From assembly GCA_949128115.1 (NCBI GenBank), contig OX421961.1, positions 107,554,363 to 107,618,362 of the forward strand: 64,000 nt of DNA. Direction: 5' to 3'. The stretch comes from Anaspis maculata (lineage: Eukaryota > Arthropoda > Insecta > Coleoptera > Scraptiidae). Positions 9,976 to 21,748 of the stretch are shown here, piece by piece. Within the stretch, counting starts at the first letter, position 1. Every line of letters begins with the position of its first letter. The notes under the pieces were generated by a model, which had not been told where the DNA came from, made no database searches, and saw only the letters and a program-made list of their open reading frames with translations. Made by a program: the position numbers and the translations under genes.

Positions 9976-11830
9976 CCTATGTCAAACAATGAAGAAATGT
10001 TGCACTACTTCCTTTAACACCCTGTAGAAACTCAAGTTGACACCTCTTGACTTCTGAACTGTTCCGTTCCCAGTGGATCAAGATCTTGAATGCTTTGGCC
10101 AGATCTGAATTTGTTTGGGCCAGTAAAGAGTTTTCCTCTGTTGAAAAGGGTACAATAATAATAATTCTGGAGCACGAGATCTATTTACGTTGTTGCACAG
10201 TTTAGTTGTTCATTCAGTAATAACTTGCAGCATCATTTTCGATCCGAGCACGTGTTTTTTTGTTTGGGAGGAAACGCGCCTCCGCCCACTCGATTTGAGT
10301 GCAAAGGATATCTCGAGGGTGGCGCGCGCTCTGTTTTTGTTCCTGCAGGACAAGACAGTGGGGAATCGAGGGGACAGCCGACGATGGAATGCGAAGTTAA
10401 TGGACGCGGTCATACAACAAGGGTGCATTGTGTAGTTGGCAAATATAATTATTCCAAGATTTGCATATTTGCCAGCTCCACTGTGAACAGCCAGGATCAT
10501 AATGTCAACATCGTAATGTCAGCGACATGCTACGCGCCACATCACCCCCGGTCGGTTCAGTCCCAATGATTGCGTATTATCCTAATCAACGCCTAATTTG
10601 TCAAGCGTTTATTTCTTTTGACCAAGCTTCAGACAAATAGAAGTACTTAGTGCCAAAAAGCGTCGAGTGAAAAATTATAAGAGCCGCCACCGGTGACATT
10701 TCTGACACTGATTATTGTTTTGACAAGGATTCAGATTTAGTGTGACCCACATGGTGACGTGAGAACTGCAGCTTTATCCTGAAGAATGTTTCAGAAATGA
10801 AGAACAAACCGACATCCGAACAAGGTCCTTTCAGTAGATACCTACTTGCCTATTTATATTGGAGTAAGTCAAGTGTCAAGAAAATCACGTTGACCTCGGA
10901 AATGTCATACATCGAAACGCCCGCCAACAACATACCTAAGTACTGTTCTGTTTTTGTCACAGATTTTCTTATTTCCGTTTCAGATTCGCCTTTCGTCGGG
11001 TCGCTGGCTTTCCATAAGAAGTCCGGTTGTTTCTCAATCTCAAATGTTTTTGCCAGCTTTCGAAAATTGATATACGACGATTCTGAATTTTTCTTTGCCT
11101 ACCACAAACACTGTGACACTGCCTGCACTCACTGAGCAATGCGAAACTTTCCCTTTTCCTTTCACAATCAAGCATACGGAAAACGATAGTAGTATGCAGC
11201 GGCTGCTATTTTGACAATTAAAGTCTAAATTATGTTTTTGCTTAAATTTATAATTAAATTGAAAAACAACATTTCCAAAAGCAGAAAAAACTTATCAATG
11301 AACAACTAGAATTTGATAACACCTTCCTTATTCCATTAATTCTCGACAACCTAAATTAATCATCACATTCCCACCATTAGAGATTCGTTAATTATTGTAA
11401 AATTAGATACATACCTATACTATTGTTACCTATACCTATATTGTTACCTCTATAATTATGTCATATTTTATGTCAAATATATATTTTCACACTAATATTT
11501 GATAATGGCTTCGCATTGAATAAATAGCCGAAACTGCAGTGAAAAAAGAAGATTCACTGTGTTTTACTGTTGAAAAAGACAAACAACCCCCTGTTAAATT
11601 ATGGTTGTCAACTTTTGGCTGGCGCTGGAGTTTTTGTTAATTTTTGGTCAAGGTTTTCATTAGAAACCAAATTTTGAAAGAGGTTCCTTTTCACCTTATC
11701 AAGACTGCTGGGGCTGTAGAGGTCCCCTGGGTGGGGTATCGTTCAACTTAAAAGGCCGATAAGGGTTCTCTCTTTGTCTTTGCAATTAAACTAGAGGGTT
11801 TTATAACGACGTACCGTCAAGAATTGCGAG

Positions 11831-11855
11831 AAGAAAGAGAGAGAGAGAGAGAAAG
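11831..11855. repeat. (GA)n tract
   Basis: An AAGAAAGAGAGAGAGAGAGAG-type purine run of about 25 bp. Confidence 0.8.
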
Positions 11856-12246
11856 GAAGGAACTGGAACAGCAAAAATCTCGGTGCATTTCCAATTATAT
11901 GCGAGACTGGAAAACTGAATCCCTTATTCCTCGTATTCCCCGCATTTCGGTCCGTCCTCATAAATGTAAAATTAGGGCATAAAACGCAGGAGCGCACATA
12001 AATAATTGTTATGGTCTCATGAACGTCCGGACCCTTTCAGGGATTAAAATTAAATTGCCTCGATTATTTCGGTCCGGTGCGAATCGCGAAAAATCATCAT
12101 TATGAACTTCTCCGGCATGTGTGGAAAAATTGAAACATGGAAATTAGGCAGGTAGGTAGTAGGTACCTACTGAAACTGCATCCTAGTGTTTTTGATAGAT
12201 TGTCACTGGTTTGATCAGGAACAAACGATTGCTAATTTATTGCTTA

Positions 12247-12479
12247 TGGAGCCTTATGAATAAAGATTAAGCAATTGCTTTTGCTTAAAATCTTTCAGCA
12301 AAAAACAGAGAAACATTAGGAAATGAGACTTTAAACCAATGTTATTTTTTCAATCAGTGACTCAAATGCTCAGTGAAACCTAAATTAATGAGTTTTCTGA
12401 AGTTTCTGAGTTTTTTGAGAATTTTCTAGGAACAAAAATCAAGCAAAAGCAATTGCTTAATCTTTATTCATAAGGCCCA
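12247..12479. mobile_element. Harbinger-like MITE, TTA duplication
   Basis: A 233-bp element. Its ends read TGGAGCCTTATGAATAAAG and (other strand) TGGGCCTTATGAATAAAG, with similarity continuing through ATTAAGCAATTGCTTTTGCTT. TTA flanks both sides (12244-12246 and 12480-12482). There is no coding capacity. The end sequence differs from the 5958 element, so it is a separate family. Confidence 0.8.
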
Positions 12480-12482
12480 TTA

Positions 12483-14982
12483 TGTCAGAAGTTGTTGTTT
12501 TTTATGTCTGATTTTACAGTTTATTTAAATGAATCGACGAATCTATTAACATTATAGTCTCGAAGTTTCTGAAGAGAACGCTTGAGGGCACTCCTTCTCC
12601 CTGGTAGCTTTTTCCCCAATAAGAATCGCGGAGTACCTGGTTGGCTGTGATGTTTTGTTTCATCCATCATCTCTAATAAATGCGCAAGGACCTTATTCCT
12701 TGAGTATCGAATCACTTTTTTCGAGTTTTTAAAACTTTCCCTTTTGTAACCTTCTTGGCTCTTGATGGTGTATAAATCATCTCGTCAATCGACTGCTCTG
12801 TATGACCGTTTTCTTGAAGCTTCTACTTTGTTGCGCAACAAAGTGCATCCGGGGACGCTGGCGAGCGAGCCTTCCCGGGTTGTCTTCCATTATTTGACTC
12901 TTTCACTGCCTTGATTGAGATTTTGGGAGAGCGAATGAGTGGCAGAATCCTTTTGGCATTCATCAACATCACGAGAGGATCCCCCTGTGTAGTATCTCCA
13001 CTACTTCCCCGACTCAGTATAAGGTTTTGATTTGACTCACATTATCACTCTTGCATTTCAAAATGCCACCGGCCGTCTCAAAATGTTGAATGCGTTTTTC
13101 GCATCAACCAATAGCAACATTTACCTACGAACCTATCCCCTGCCTTGAACAAACTGCACCTTCTATGCCAGCTTTCGTTTCCGCACATAACTGATCCCCA
13201 CCAGACTGCACCTCGTCACCTCAACGTCTCCACCCTTCACTAACACGTCACTGAACTATCGCTTTTGCCATCAACCGTTGAAGTACTTTACCAAGCCCAG
13301 TAGGAAGTACTTAAGTACCTACATCTACTGCAATTTGTCCAAAGCTTTGCCTTTCCTTGCAGAAATAGCCCTAATCGAGTCTCTCTCTTTTTTTCTCTCT
13401 CCTTCCCTCTTTATCTCATGTGACGTCAAATTGGCCACAAATGCACCGGAAGATCGCTTGGCTTGGGAGCTGGGTAGTGAGTTTCGAGGTGAGTTCCGTG
13501 AAATGTTGATAATTAAATTTATACGAGGCGCAAATCGGATTTTTTTGAGTGAAGCACTTTTCGGATACCCAACGACCCTTAAAAGCCACGGTAGGCACGC
13601 ATTATGATGTGACGAAAAGATAAGAAGATGGTGGGTAGTCAAGGCAAGGATTTCCGAGGTTGAAGCGTGCTTTATTTTTGCTGGTGTTTAACAATTGAAG
13701 GCAAATGAATTCATCGAATAAGAGTGCGTAGCTCGATTCACCGGCCTTCGAACAAGTGAATATGACGAGCTCCCTCTGTATCGGCTATTTCCGAACAATA
13801 ATAATAATTGCAGGTGTCGCTGATGGCAGTAGCCCACCGAATCTACGAACGCCTGCTGGTGCCTCCACGAGTCCTGAACGGCGGAAATGAATGTCGTTCA
13901 CAGTCACAACTCCAAGCTGTCTCTTGCACTACGCAGTCTACTGCCAAAACACTCTAGGTCCCCACATTATAGCCGACGATGTAATTTACCGCAGGGGTGC
14001 TACCTAATGTGCACGTCTGTGGTCCTACGTATGTAAACACTGTATTGTGTTTCGTTCTGATATCAATTTGTGTGGATTAATCGAAAGACTCCACGAGCAA
14101 GATGCAAGAAGACGGCACAACAAAATAAACCTTTGCACTTGACACAAGTATGAAGGCAATCCAGAACCCCGTGAGAGCAACCGAGAGCTTCGCTGACAAC
14201 GATGGGCAGTGGGACAATCGGGGATGGTGATCGTGGTGACAAGACTCATACAATCCTGGGCCGCCAGTGACATTGTGTCGAAGTGATATCCAGCGCCGAT
14301 TTGGTGACACGACACTATAACTTTCCTGCCTCGACAAGCAGTCGAACAGCTTCTGAGGCAGGAAACACCACAGGATCCGTCGATGGCCTTACAGTAATCT
14401 CCACCAAAGGACGGGCAACAAAACGTAATGAAAAAACGAAATACGGAAAGCCTAGCGGAGATCGGAGTGAGCGAGAAAGCTAAAGGAACTGCATTCGACA
14501 CCTACTTCGACCTGATACTAAAAAGGTTCCTCACTGTATAGATAAAACTGAACGCCAAATGTGGTTTTTTGATGTGTATACTGTATATTCAAGTGATTCT
14601 TTTAGGATGGTCGCTCGATTTGGTAGATTTTTTCTTTAATTTTCCAATCAAGTGTCCCTTTCCCGAAGGAACGCTTGGATCTAAATAATTACTGACGTCT
14701 CTAGATAGTTACCGCCGGGAAAGTTTTGTGTCGCCCACAACATATTTTTTGATACAACTTTAAACCATTCTTGATACTTGGGTGCCTACGTCTTTTATTG
14801 AATAATACTCGTAAGCTCTAAAAATGTTTACCTTGCTAAGTAGGCGAGGACTCCTATTCTGCCATGATTATAGCAAACCCCGAGTAGCTACAAAAAGATT
14901 ACTTCATCAAAAGTTCTTGCCGCTTTCCATCAAATGCATATACGGGGATTTTGCTAATCGCGGCAGGATTGTTACTATAATG
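12483..14982. other. gene-free stretch
   Basis: No confident gene. A 158-codon minus-strand frame at 14025-14501 is cysteine-rich with a hydrophobic start but matches no family I know; frames on both strands are equally open there because the region is G/C-richer. I do not call it. Confidence 0.5.
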
Positions 14983-14984
14983 TA

Positions 14985-16235
14985 GGTTCACTTGTACTGT
15001 GACTCTAGTTGGCTGGGCAAATTTTCTACTTTAGCATTGTAGGCTTGCCGCTTTTTCACCTGGTGTGAAACTGACTTCTCTGGAAGTGAAGTTATATTTC
15101 TTATCAAATTGACTTGTATACTCTTTAATTTGAAGCACCGAAAGTTGAACCGGCTTCAAGAGGTTAGGAATATTTTTCACAACTGTCAAATGTCAAGGCT
15201 CTCCTAATTCATTTGTTCATTGGCGAAAATTAAAAACAGGTCGAAAAATTGTTACATATTTCAATAAAATGGAAAAAAGCGTCAGACATCACGTCCCGCA
15301 AAATGTTCCGGCTATCTGTGAAGGAAATACGCAAAAAATGTGTTTCAAAACTGGTCCGGCCAGAGCACCCAACTGCAAAGTTTTGGGGATTTTCTATATT
15401 TCACATTTGGAAACTTAGAAACAAAATCTCACAGCCGACTAGAATCACGGTACAAGTGAACATAGTAAAGTAGGTACACTTGTTCCGCAGATAGCCGGAA
15501 CATTTTTGCGGGACGTGATGTCTGACGCTTTTTCCCATTTTACTGGAAAATGTAGCAATTTTTCGATCTGTTTTTGATTTTCGCCAATGAACAAATAAAT
15601 CAAAAGAGCCTTGACATTTGACAGTTGTGAAAAATATTCCTAACCTCTCGAAGCCGGTTCAATTTTCGATGCTTCAAATTGAAGAGTATACAATGCCTTT
15701 CGTCCAAAAAAGGGGCCCCATGCAATCATCAACCCTTTCGCCTCTTCCAGTCAAAAATGCAAGCCAAACCCTGATGAACTATAGACGATACAAGGATCGC
15801 CGTGCAGTCTGTCATTGGCTGAAGAATTTACGTGTATAAAGTAAATTAAACCAAATTTCAAAAAACCCAGCCGCTCAAAGTTGCGTATTGGACCGAAATT
15901 GATGTTAGTACCTTCAATTTGCAACTTGCTTTCGTTTTGGAGCTTTCCGGGGCGAGTTTTTGTCGACCCTGAATGGACCGCTGTCAAGATGACTTAGATT
16001 TGCGGCCGCCCCGTGCTCTTTTGGTGTCTACATGACGGTAACACAGCTCTGCGTCCCCCTAGTCGCACTTCCACGTATGACCAGGTCAGTTTTCCAAGAT
16101 TTTAATATCAATTTGATAAGAAATATAACTTCACTTCCAGAGAAGTCAGTTTCACACCAGGTGAAAAGGCGGCAAACCTACAATGCTAAAGTAGAAAATT
16201 TGTCCAGCCAACTAGAGTCACAGTACAAGTGAACC
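14985..16235. mobile_element. TA-flanked foldback element with inner hairpin
   Basis: The outer arms (14985-15112 and 16109-16235) begin GGTTCACTTGTACTGTGACT and are about 95% complementary. TA stands on each side (14983-14984 and 16236-16237), as for Tc1/mariner-type insertion. Inside, 15114-15330 pairs with 15482-15693 (for example CACGTCCCGCAAAATGTTCC). The loop between them carries another copy of the end sequence (15432-15461). About 400 bp at 15700-16108 has no partner and may be a later insertion. No transposase frame. Confidence 0.7.
15114..15693. repeat. inner hairpin of the 15-16 kb foldback
   Basis: Arms of about 215 bp, including GTCAGACATCACGTCCCGCA on the left and its complement on the right, separated by a 150-bp loop. 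The loop ends ACAAGTGAACATAG and is followed by TAGGTACACTTGT, two element termini facing each other. Confidence 0.7.
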
Positions 16236-16237
16236 TA

Positions 16238-17601
16238 CTATATCATCAGTTTTTGGACTGAAAGAGTGAAGTCATCGATAACGTAGGCGGCACATGCTTT
16301 TATCGAAGCAAAGCCTGCAGTATTAGCCTTCGTACAAACAATAAGGGGAGTATACACGGAAGAAGCGAGTATCGGGGCAATTATCCGCAGGTTCAAGATT
16401 CACCACCCCAATCAGCCTGCCCTCCTCTCTTTACTCAATGGGAAGGGTTGATGCGGGGGTGGGTTAGCGCCGCGGCGGTGTCGTAGGAACTGGATCAAGG
16501 TTGATGCTATGTAATTGATTGCCGCCAGTTTCGCCACTTTCCACTCGCATAGTTGGGCAGGTAATAATTTATTGCAAATCGCTTGATTCCGACCAACCCG
16601 TTATTTCAACCTCCCCCAACCAAACCCCATGCAGACAAAAATCTACATTGTAGTCGGAATCGATGCCGGGGAGGGGGGTGATGTAACGTAACAGCATTGT
16701 GGTAAGCGGGGGTAGTCGGAAATCTAGCACTAAAATCCTGTTTGTTTCCTCGTAAATATTGAATGGGGGTCATATTCGTTTTATGGCACGTTCGACCGGT
16801 GTTTGTTCATCTGCTGCTACTAATTTTTTAATCCTTTTTCGAATTTTCTGATCTAGCACGTCCCGCACTTCGCTTTATGTACCTACCCAAATTTTAATCG
16901 TGCCTCTCTCATATTTTTTGAGCGAATAACGAATGCAACATAGTAGTAGGTACAACCTTTTCAACCTTCAAATATCTTTGGCATCAGATGAAAACGCAAC
17001 CTTGTGAAAGAAAGTTGTAGGAACAGATGCGCAGATGATGATAGTGAAGAGAGAAACTGGTATCTTGCTTACTTTTTCCCCTAGTCTACTTTTAAGCCTG
17101 AAGAGGTAGCTTTTGCAAAACAGAAGTAAATATGCCGTCGAGATCGAGACTTATCTCGTCTCGTCTAGTCTTGAACTCTCGACCGATACAAAAATAACTC
17201 CTTGTCTCGTATCTACAGGAGCTTGTTTTCATCGCAAAAGGATATTATTTTCACTCAGTGATCGAAAATTCATCTGTCAGATTTGACATCATGTAAATGC
17301 GGCAATTCAATTGTTTTTTTTTTATCATTGCGTGTCCCAGGCTGTTTCCTCATTGGCTGGAGAACGGCTGAAACTGCGTCTAGTAGCGTATGCGTTATAT
17401 TTCCCTGGAAATACACGAAGGCAAAAGATTAATGCACTGAATGCACATCGTTTTCTAGTTACTGTTAGTACGTGCATTCTTATACAGGATGATTAAAAAA
17501 TGTCGGACCACCTTGAAGGTGCGTATTACGGAGGTGTAGTAGAGTCCTGGAAAGTTGTTGAAAAAATCAAGGAAAAAATTCTATGTTGTCTAATTTTTCG
17601 T
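16238..17601. other. gene-free stretch
   Basis: Ordinary noncoding sequence. It contains a short CTCGTCTCGTCTAGTC run at about 17155 and a TACAGGATGATTAAAAA motif at 17483 that resembles the ends of ACAGGGTGA-type repeats. Confidence 0.5.
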
Positions 17602-18066
17602 GTAAGTTATGAAGGGACAAGAGTTGGTCCTTCGATCGCTTCTATTTTTGTTGTTTCAAAAGATTTTAGTAAATTGTTTGTAGAAAAACAATGATTACAA
17701 AAAAATCAACCTCTGAATCTGCAAAGAATTTCTGTTTTGTATACACAGGGTGAGCCATGAATCCTGAAAATTATTTTTCTCTGAAAGTGCCTGCAAAGAG
17801 CGACATGGGTCCCATAACCTGTGTAGAGCACAATAAAACTATAGAACACAATCCATTTTGATAGAATTCTTATGTTTCTGGTTTTTTAGGAAAACTAAAT
17901 TTGTGTACAAATTATGATTCACCCTGTATAGAAAACAGAAATTCAATACAGATTCAGGGGTTGATTTTTTGTACTAATTATTTTTCCATTAACTGTTCAC
18001 TAAAATCTTTTGCAACAACGGAAATAGAAGCAATCGAAGGACCAACTTTTGTCCCTCCATAACTTA
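17602..18066. repeat. inverted repeat with ACAGGGTGA motifs
   Basis: The left arm starts TAAGTTATGAAGGGACAAGA and the right arm ends in its complement. Pairing runs about 150 bp with a gap. The inner ends carry CACAGGGTGAGCC (about 17745) and TTCACCCTGTATA (17918-17930), enclosing a 170-bp centre. Confidence 0.65.
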
Positions 18067-18128
18067 TATTGCTGATAATGAGTAGATGATATGAATAGAT
18101 GCCACGCAACTATGAGTCTTACCTTCGG

Positions 18129-18524
18129 TTCCACCAAACTTTGGTAATTGTTGACGACGACCACTTCTCGACTAGCATTTTCTAAGAGTTAGGCAACCAC
18201 TTGAACAACTATATAGGACGCTTCCTTCTTGCATGTACTTACGTCGTAGGACAAGTAATGGAAAGAAGGGGCATTTTACAGTGGAAATAGTGGTTTCCCC
18301 AGGAAACTACGGTCGACGAACGTGATGTTGTGGTGGTGTCTACCTACCGTGAAAAGTTGGTGGCTGAAGTCGAGAAGTAGTGGTCGTCAACAATTACCCA
18401 AACTTTTATCAACACGATAACTTCACTCTCATAGTAACTAAGCAACTGGCCATCCTATTGGCTGGTGCGTAGCAACTATCAGCGTGATAGATTTAATCCG
18501 CTCATAAAACTTAGGAGGTTAGAC
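18129..18524. mobile_element. MITE copy 1, split by nested insertion
   Basis: Shares an exact 18-mer AGTAACTAAGCAACTGGC (18433) and the following GGCTGGTGC-TAGCAACTATC with the copy at 62516-62653. It begins GGTTCCACCAAACTT. Without the nested 256 bp plus one 8-bp duplicate it would be about 130 bp, the size of its relatives. Confidence 0.65.
18143..18398. mobile_element. 8-bp-TSD element nested in MITE (hAT-like)
   Basis: A 256-bp element with 31-bp arms GGTAATTGTTGACGACGACC... and complement, flanked by perfect CAAACTTT copies at 18135-18142 and 18399-18406. Comparison with the uninterrupted relative (CCACCAACTTTTATGA at 62523) confirms the empty site. Eight-base duplications point to hAT, or P, type transposition. 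The ends are not the usual CAGG form, so the family is open. Confidence 0.75.
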
Positions 18525-20163
18525 CTATATTTTTCTAGTAACTTTTTGGCTCAGTCGATTCTCTGAAGTTAGAAAGAATAAGGACCCTGACTTGGTGTTT
18601 TTCCAGGACTATAGTGGTTTCAGTTTCGGTTCCAACAGACTCATTTTTCAACTCAGTACGCCACTGACTGGCGTTGCTGCGGGCATGGGTGGCAAAAGGT
18701 GCAGCCGGCGCGGCGTGAGCACGCGGGGCCAAAGAAGAAGCACGCGGTGTGTGTCCTTGATCGCTCTAGGAAAGGAGCATCGATCAGGGCTGTTGTGACG
18801 TCATCAGTAACAGTCGAGCGCATCAATCATCTGCGGACTCGGAAGCACAACCCCGACATCAACATAATCGGCCCTGGGTCGTCCTCCTCCCCTAACCCTT
18901 TTTCACCCCCTCCATAATTTTTGGCGGGTGCGGGAATACATATGGGGATGAGTGACAAGCGTTGAGGTTATGGGGGGTGGTGGTGCAAAATAGACATGTC
19001 AGAGCTATTAATCACGGCACACACCGGCTCAACCCTCACCTGAGCCGTGATTGGCTTTGAAATAAAGATGAATTAATCTGGAAAAGGCTATTAGATACGT
19101 GAACGGCATTTTTCCCTCCCAGTGTGACACAGTCTTCGTTTGAAACGATGTAGGTCACGAGGTGAGAATTCTAAAATTCGTGTCTGAATTTTTCTATCGG
19201 CAGACACGCCAAGATGTCAAGATTTTAAAACCCAGTTGAAAATTACGTTTTCTTTACTTTTCATGGCGCTAAAAAATGTCGTCTAATCTGTTACTTTATT
19301 AAGCTGATCAAAAATGCGGAAATAATTGAACAATCAACCTCTCCGCCACCGTGAAAATTACGATCCAGCCTGTTCTGCATAAAGGTTGGCGGGCCTGGCT
19401 TACTTCTTGCATTCCTTATTTTGCACGTTATCCAAAAATTATCTTAATTGAATGGAGTCGTCGTCCTTTCTGGCGCTCGCTCGCAGAAGACCCTCTCTGA
19501 ATTTTAAAAGGCGCAGCTCAAATTAAATTTTTATTTAATATGAAGTGCTGGACTGTAAATAAAAGAGTTAAAGAGCAGCAAGATGTAGATGATCAAATCG
19601 AAGACATAATTCTGCTTGTACCATTATTTTCAAATCTTCCAGAAAAATAAAATCTTCAACATCTGTATCTGTAATAGTTGCAGCTTGCCAGCGGTAACAT
19701 TTGTCCAGTTCTTCAATTGACTCATTTTTATGGTTTTGTGCCATTTTTATCAGTTTAACCAGTACAACAGGGAACCTAGGGCCCGAGTGGTAATTTTTGA
19801 TTGCTGGGATCTAAGGTCAGTTCCAAGTTTTTCACCTTATCAGTTATTATGTACTTACCTAATTGTTCCCGAATGCAGCCTCGTCAGTTTCTTAAAAGTT
19901 TTGCTTGTTCGCGAAGACTAGCTGAGGTCCTCCCAGAGTTGACCAAGAGAACTTTCACCTACTCACCATTACCTTTCCACTATTCTGTCAAGGACTGATG
20001 CAGCTTGACCTCCATGGCTTCCTACCTGGTCCACAAAGTTCAGGATCCTCCTCCCTCTTTGCCACCCCCCTCTAGAGTCAATCCATTATACCAAAATGCT
20101 TTGACAGGTACTGAAAAAAGGTGTTGTCGATAGTTCCCCTTAATATTTAGAAAAAACAAAACC
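18525..20163. other. gene-free stretch
   Basis: A G/C-rich patch (18660-18900) gives overlapping frames on both strands, none protein-like. The rest is AT-rich with nothing recognisable. Confidence 0.5.
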
Positions 20164-20167
20164 TTAA

Positions 20168-20670
20168 GGGGTTTCTGATGCGACTAAAAAAGTTGTTGAC
20201 GGGAATTGGTTGTATTCTATTTTTTTCATCAAGTAGAAAGTCTTCCAAAAAAAATGTACGGGGATTGCCATCCAATTTTGAAAATTTGATTTTCGAAAAT
20301 TCAAAAACCAGATAGCAGCGACAATGCATCTTTCTTCAAGGAAATCGCATGCCAAATTTGAACTTTTAATTTAAAAAAAAAGGCACCAAAAATTATTTCT
20401 ACTAATTAACTTTTTCATGTCTACGAGAAATCATTTTTGGTACCTTTTTTTCAAAATAAAAAGTTCAAATTTGGCATGCGACTTCCTTGAACATTGTCGA
20501 TGCTATCTGATTTTCGAATTTTCAAAAATCCAAATCAAAATTTTTTGGAAATTTTCAAAATTTGATAGCAATGCTCGTACAATTTTTTTTTTGGAACAGT
20601 TTCTACTTGACAAAAAAATAAAACAAAACCGATTTCCGTCAACGACTTTTTTAGTCGCATCAGAAACCCC
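20168..20670. mobile_element. TTAA-flanked palindromic MITE
   Basis: A 503-bp near-complete palindrome centred at about 20419. The ends read GGGGTTTCTGATGCGACTAA on both strands, with TTAA on each side (20164-20167 and 20671-20674). TTAA duplication is used by piggyBac and Kolobok elements; the GGGG rather than CCC terminus makes Kolobok the slightly better guess. Frames inside are shadows of the palindrome. Confidence 0.8.
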
Positions 20671-21361
20671 TTAAGCGATATTTCTTGGCTACTTTTGAGT
20701 CAAGTTCAAATTCAAATTACGCGTAATTAGGAAAAAATAACTTCGTGTAAAAACTATCTGTATGCTACGCTTAGAAGAATTACTTCACACCTTAATTTTA
20801 CGTATTCAAATTTCACTTTCATTCGAACACATTTGGAAGGTTTCCCACATTTTCTATACAGCTGACGATTTCTAAAAACCCCCAAAACCCAAGATTGATT
20901 GATGGCCATTGTCCCTCTTGCACGGGATAGTTGAATGTAGCCTTTTTTTGTTCGTTTATTCAAGGTCGGCCTATTTCTGTAACTAGGCCTAACACCGACG
21001 CCGGTGAATGTTTCCCTCCATTATTCCGGAAATTTTGCCAACCACCATCATCGCATGCATGATGGGGTTTGCACCATCGTTCAAATTTCATGTGCTGATG
21101 CGACACACGACGCACCTTGCATTCATTAACCATTCCAGTTGAATCAGGGAACTCATTTTTCCGGTTCGGGCTGAAAATTGAACATCTACGGCAAAGCTCA
21201 GACCCACCTGCACCGCACAACGCGTGAAACTATTGCGCTACGAGCCCTTCTAATACAGCTTCCCATCCGTTAACAATGTAGATGTTATTAAGTGGCGATG
21301 CCTTTATGAAAAGGCGAATTTTACTCTGACCTCCGAGCATGGGAAAGAGATAAATTAATGT

Positions 21362-21748
21362 GATGAGGAGTCTCAGACCATCAGACCGAGCGAGCAACCA
21401 CCATTGGAATCCAACAGACACGTGTTTCGACCTGTTTGAGTCACATCAGTGCTGAAGCATCCTAGGTAGAAGCTCGATGATCTAAGGTCCAAGACTTCCC
21501 TATATTATGTGCTCTCCGAGGTCGGAGGACAGAGCAGAAGTGCACTCTTCCATCATGCATCATGTGTGAGGAGAAGTGCTTAGTGCTGGATGAGTTGACC
21601 ATCACAGCACACGTCCTAGTACCGGGCGCCCGGTACATCTAGCGAGATCGTTGTTCCAAACAGATCGAAGAAACCCATCGCTTCTGGATTCCGATGGTGG
21701 TTGCTCGGTTGGTCACCGTCACATGCCTCATGGTCTGAGACTCCTCCT
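21362..21748. repeat. inverted repeat around 290-bp spacer
   Basis: ATGAGGAGTCTCAGACCATC and CGAGCAACCACCATTGGAATCC less two bases (21362-21413) face their complements at 21683-21748, where an extra 14 bp interrupts the arm. The spacer contains the palindrome ACCGGGCGCCCGGT. Probably a decayed transposon. Confidence 0.55.

Larger units (their letters stand above)
8394..12243. other. gene-free stretch
   Basis: No protein-like frame. It holds a TCTCG microsatellite, a palindrome related to the 2222-2331 repeat, an inverted repeat at 9752-9975 and a GA-rich tract at 11831. A G/C-rich open stretch at 10225-10569 (plus) gives 114 codons without recognisable features, and I regard it as chance. 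Confidence 0.55.

Noticed and set aside
14025..14501. 158-codon cysteine-rich frame with hydrophobic start
   Set aside because: All frames are open in this G/C-richer patch and no family is recognised; could be an exon but evidence is lacking.
20417..20674. 85-codon plus frame
   Set aside because: Entirely within the TTAA palindrome and mirrored on the other arm.
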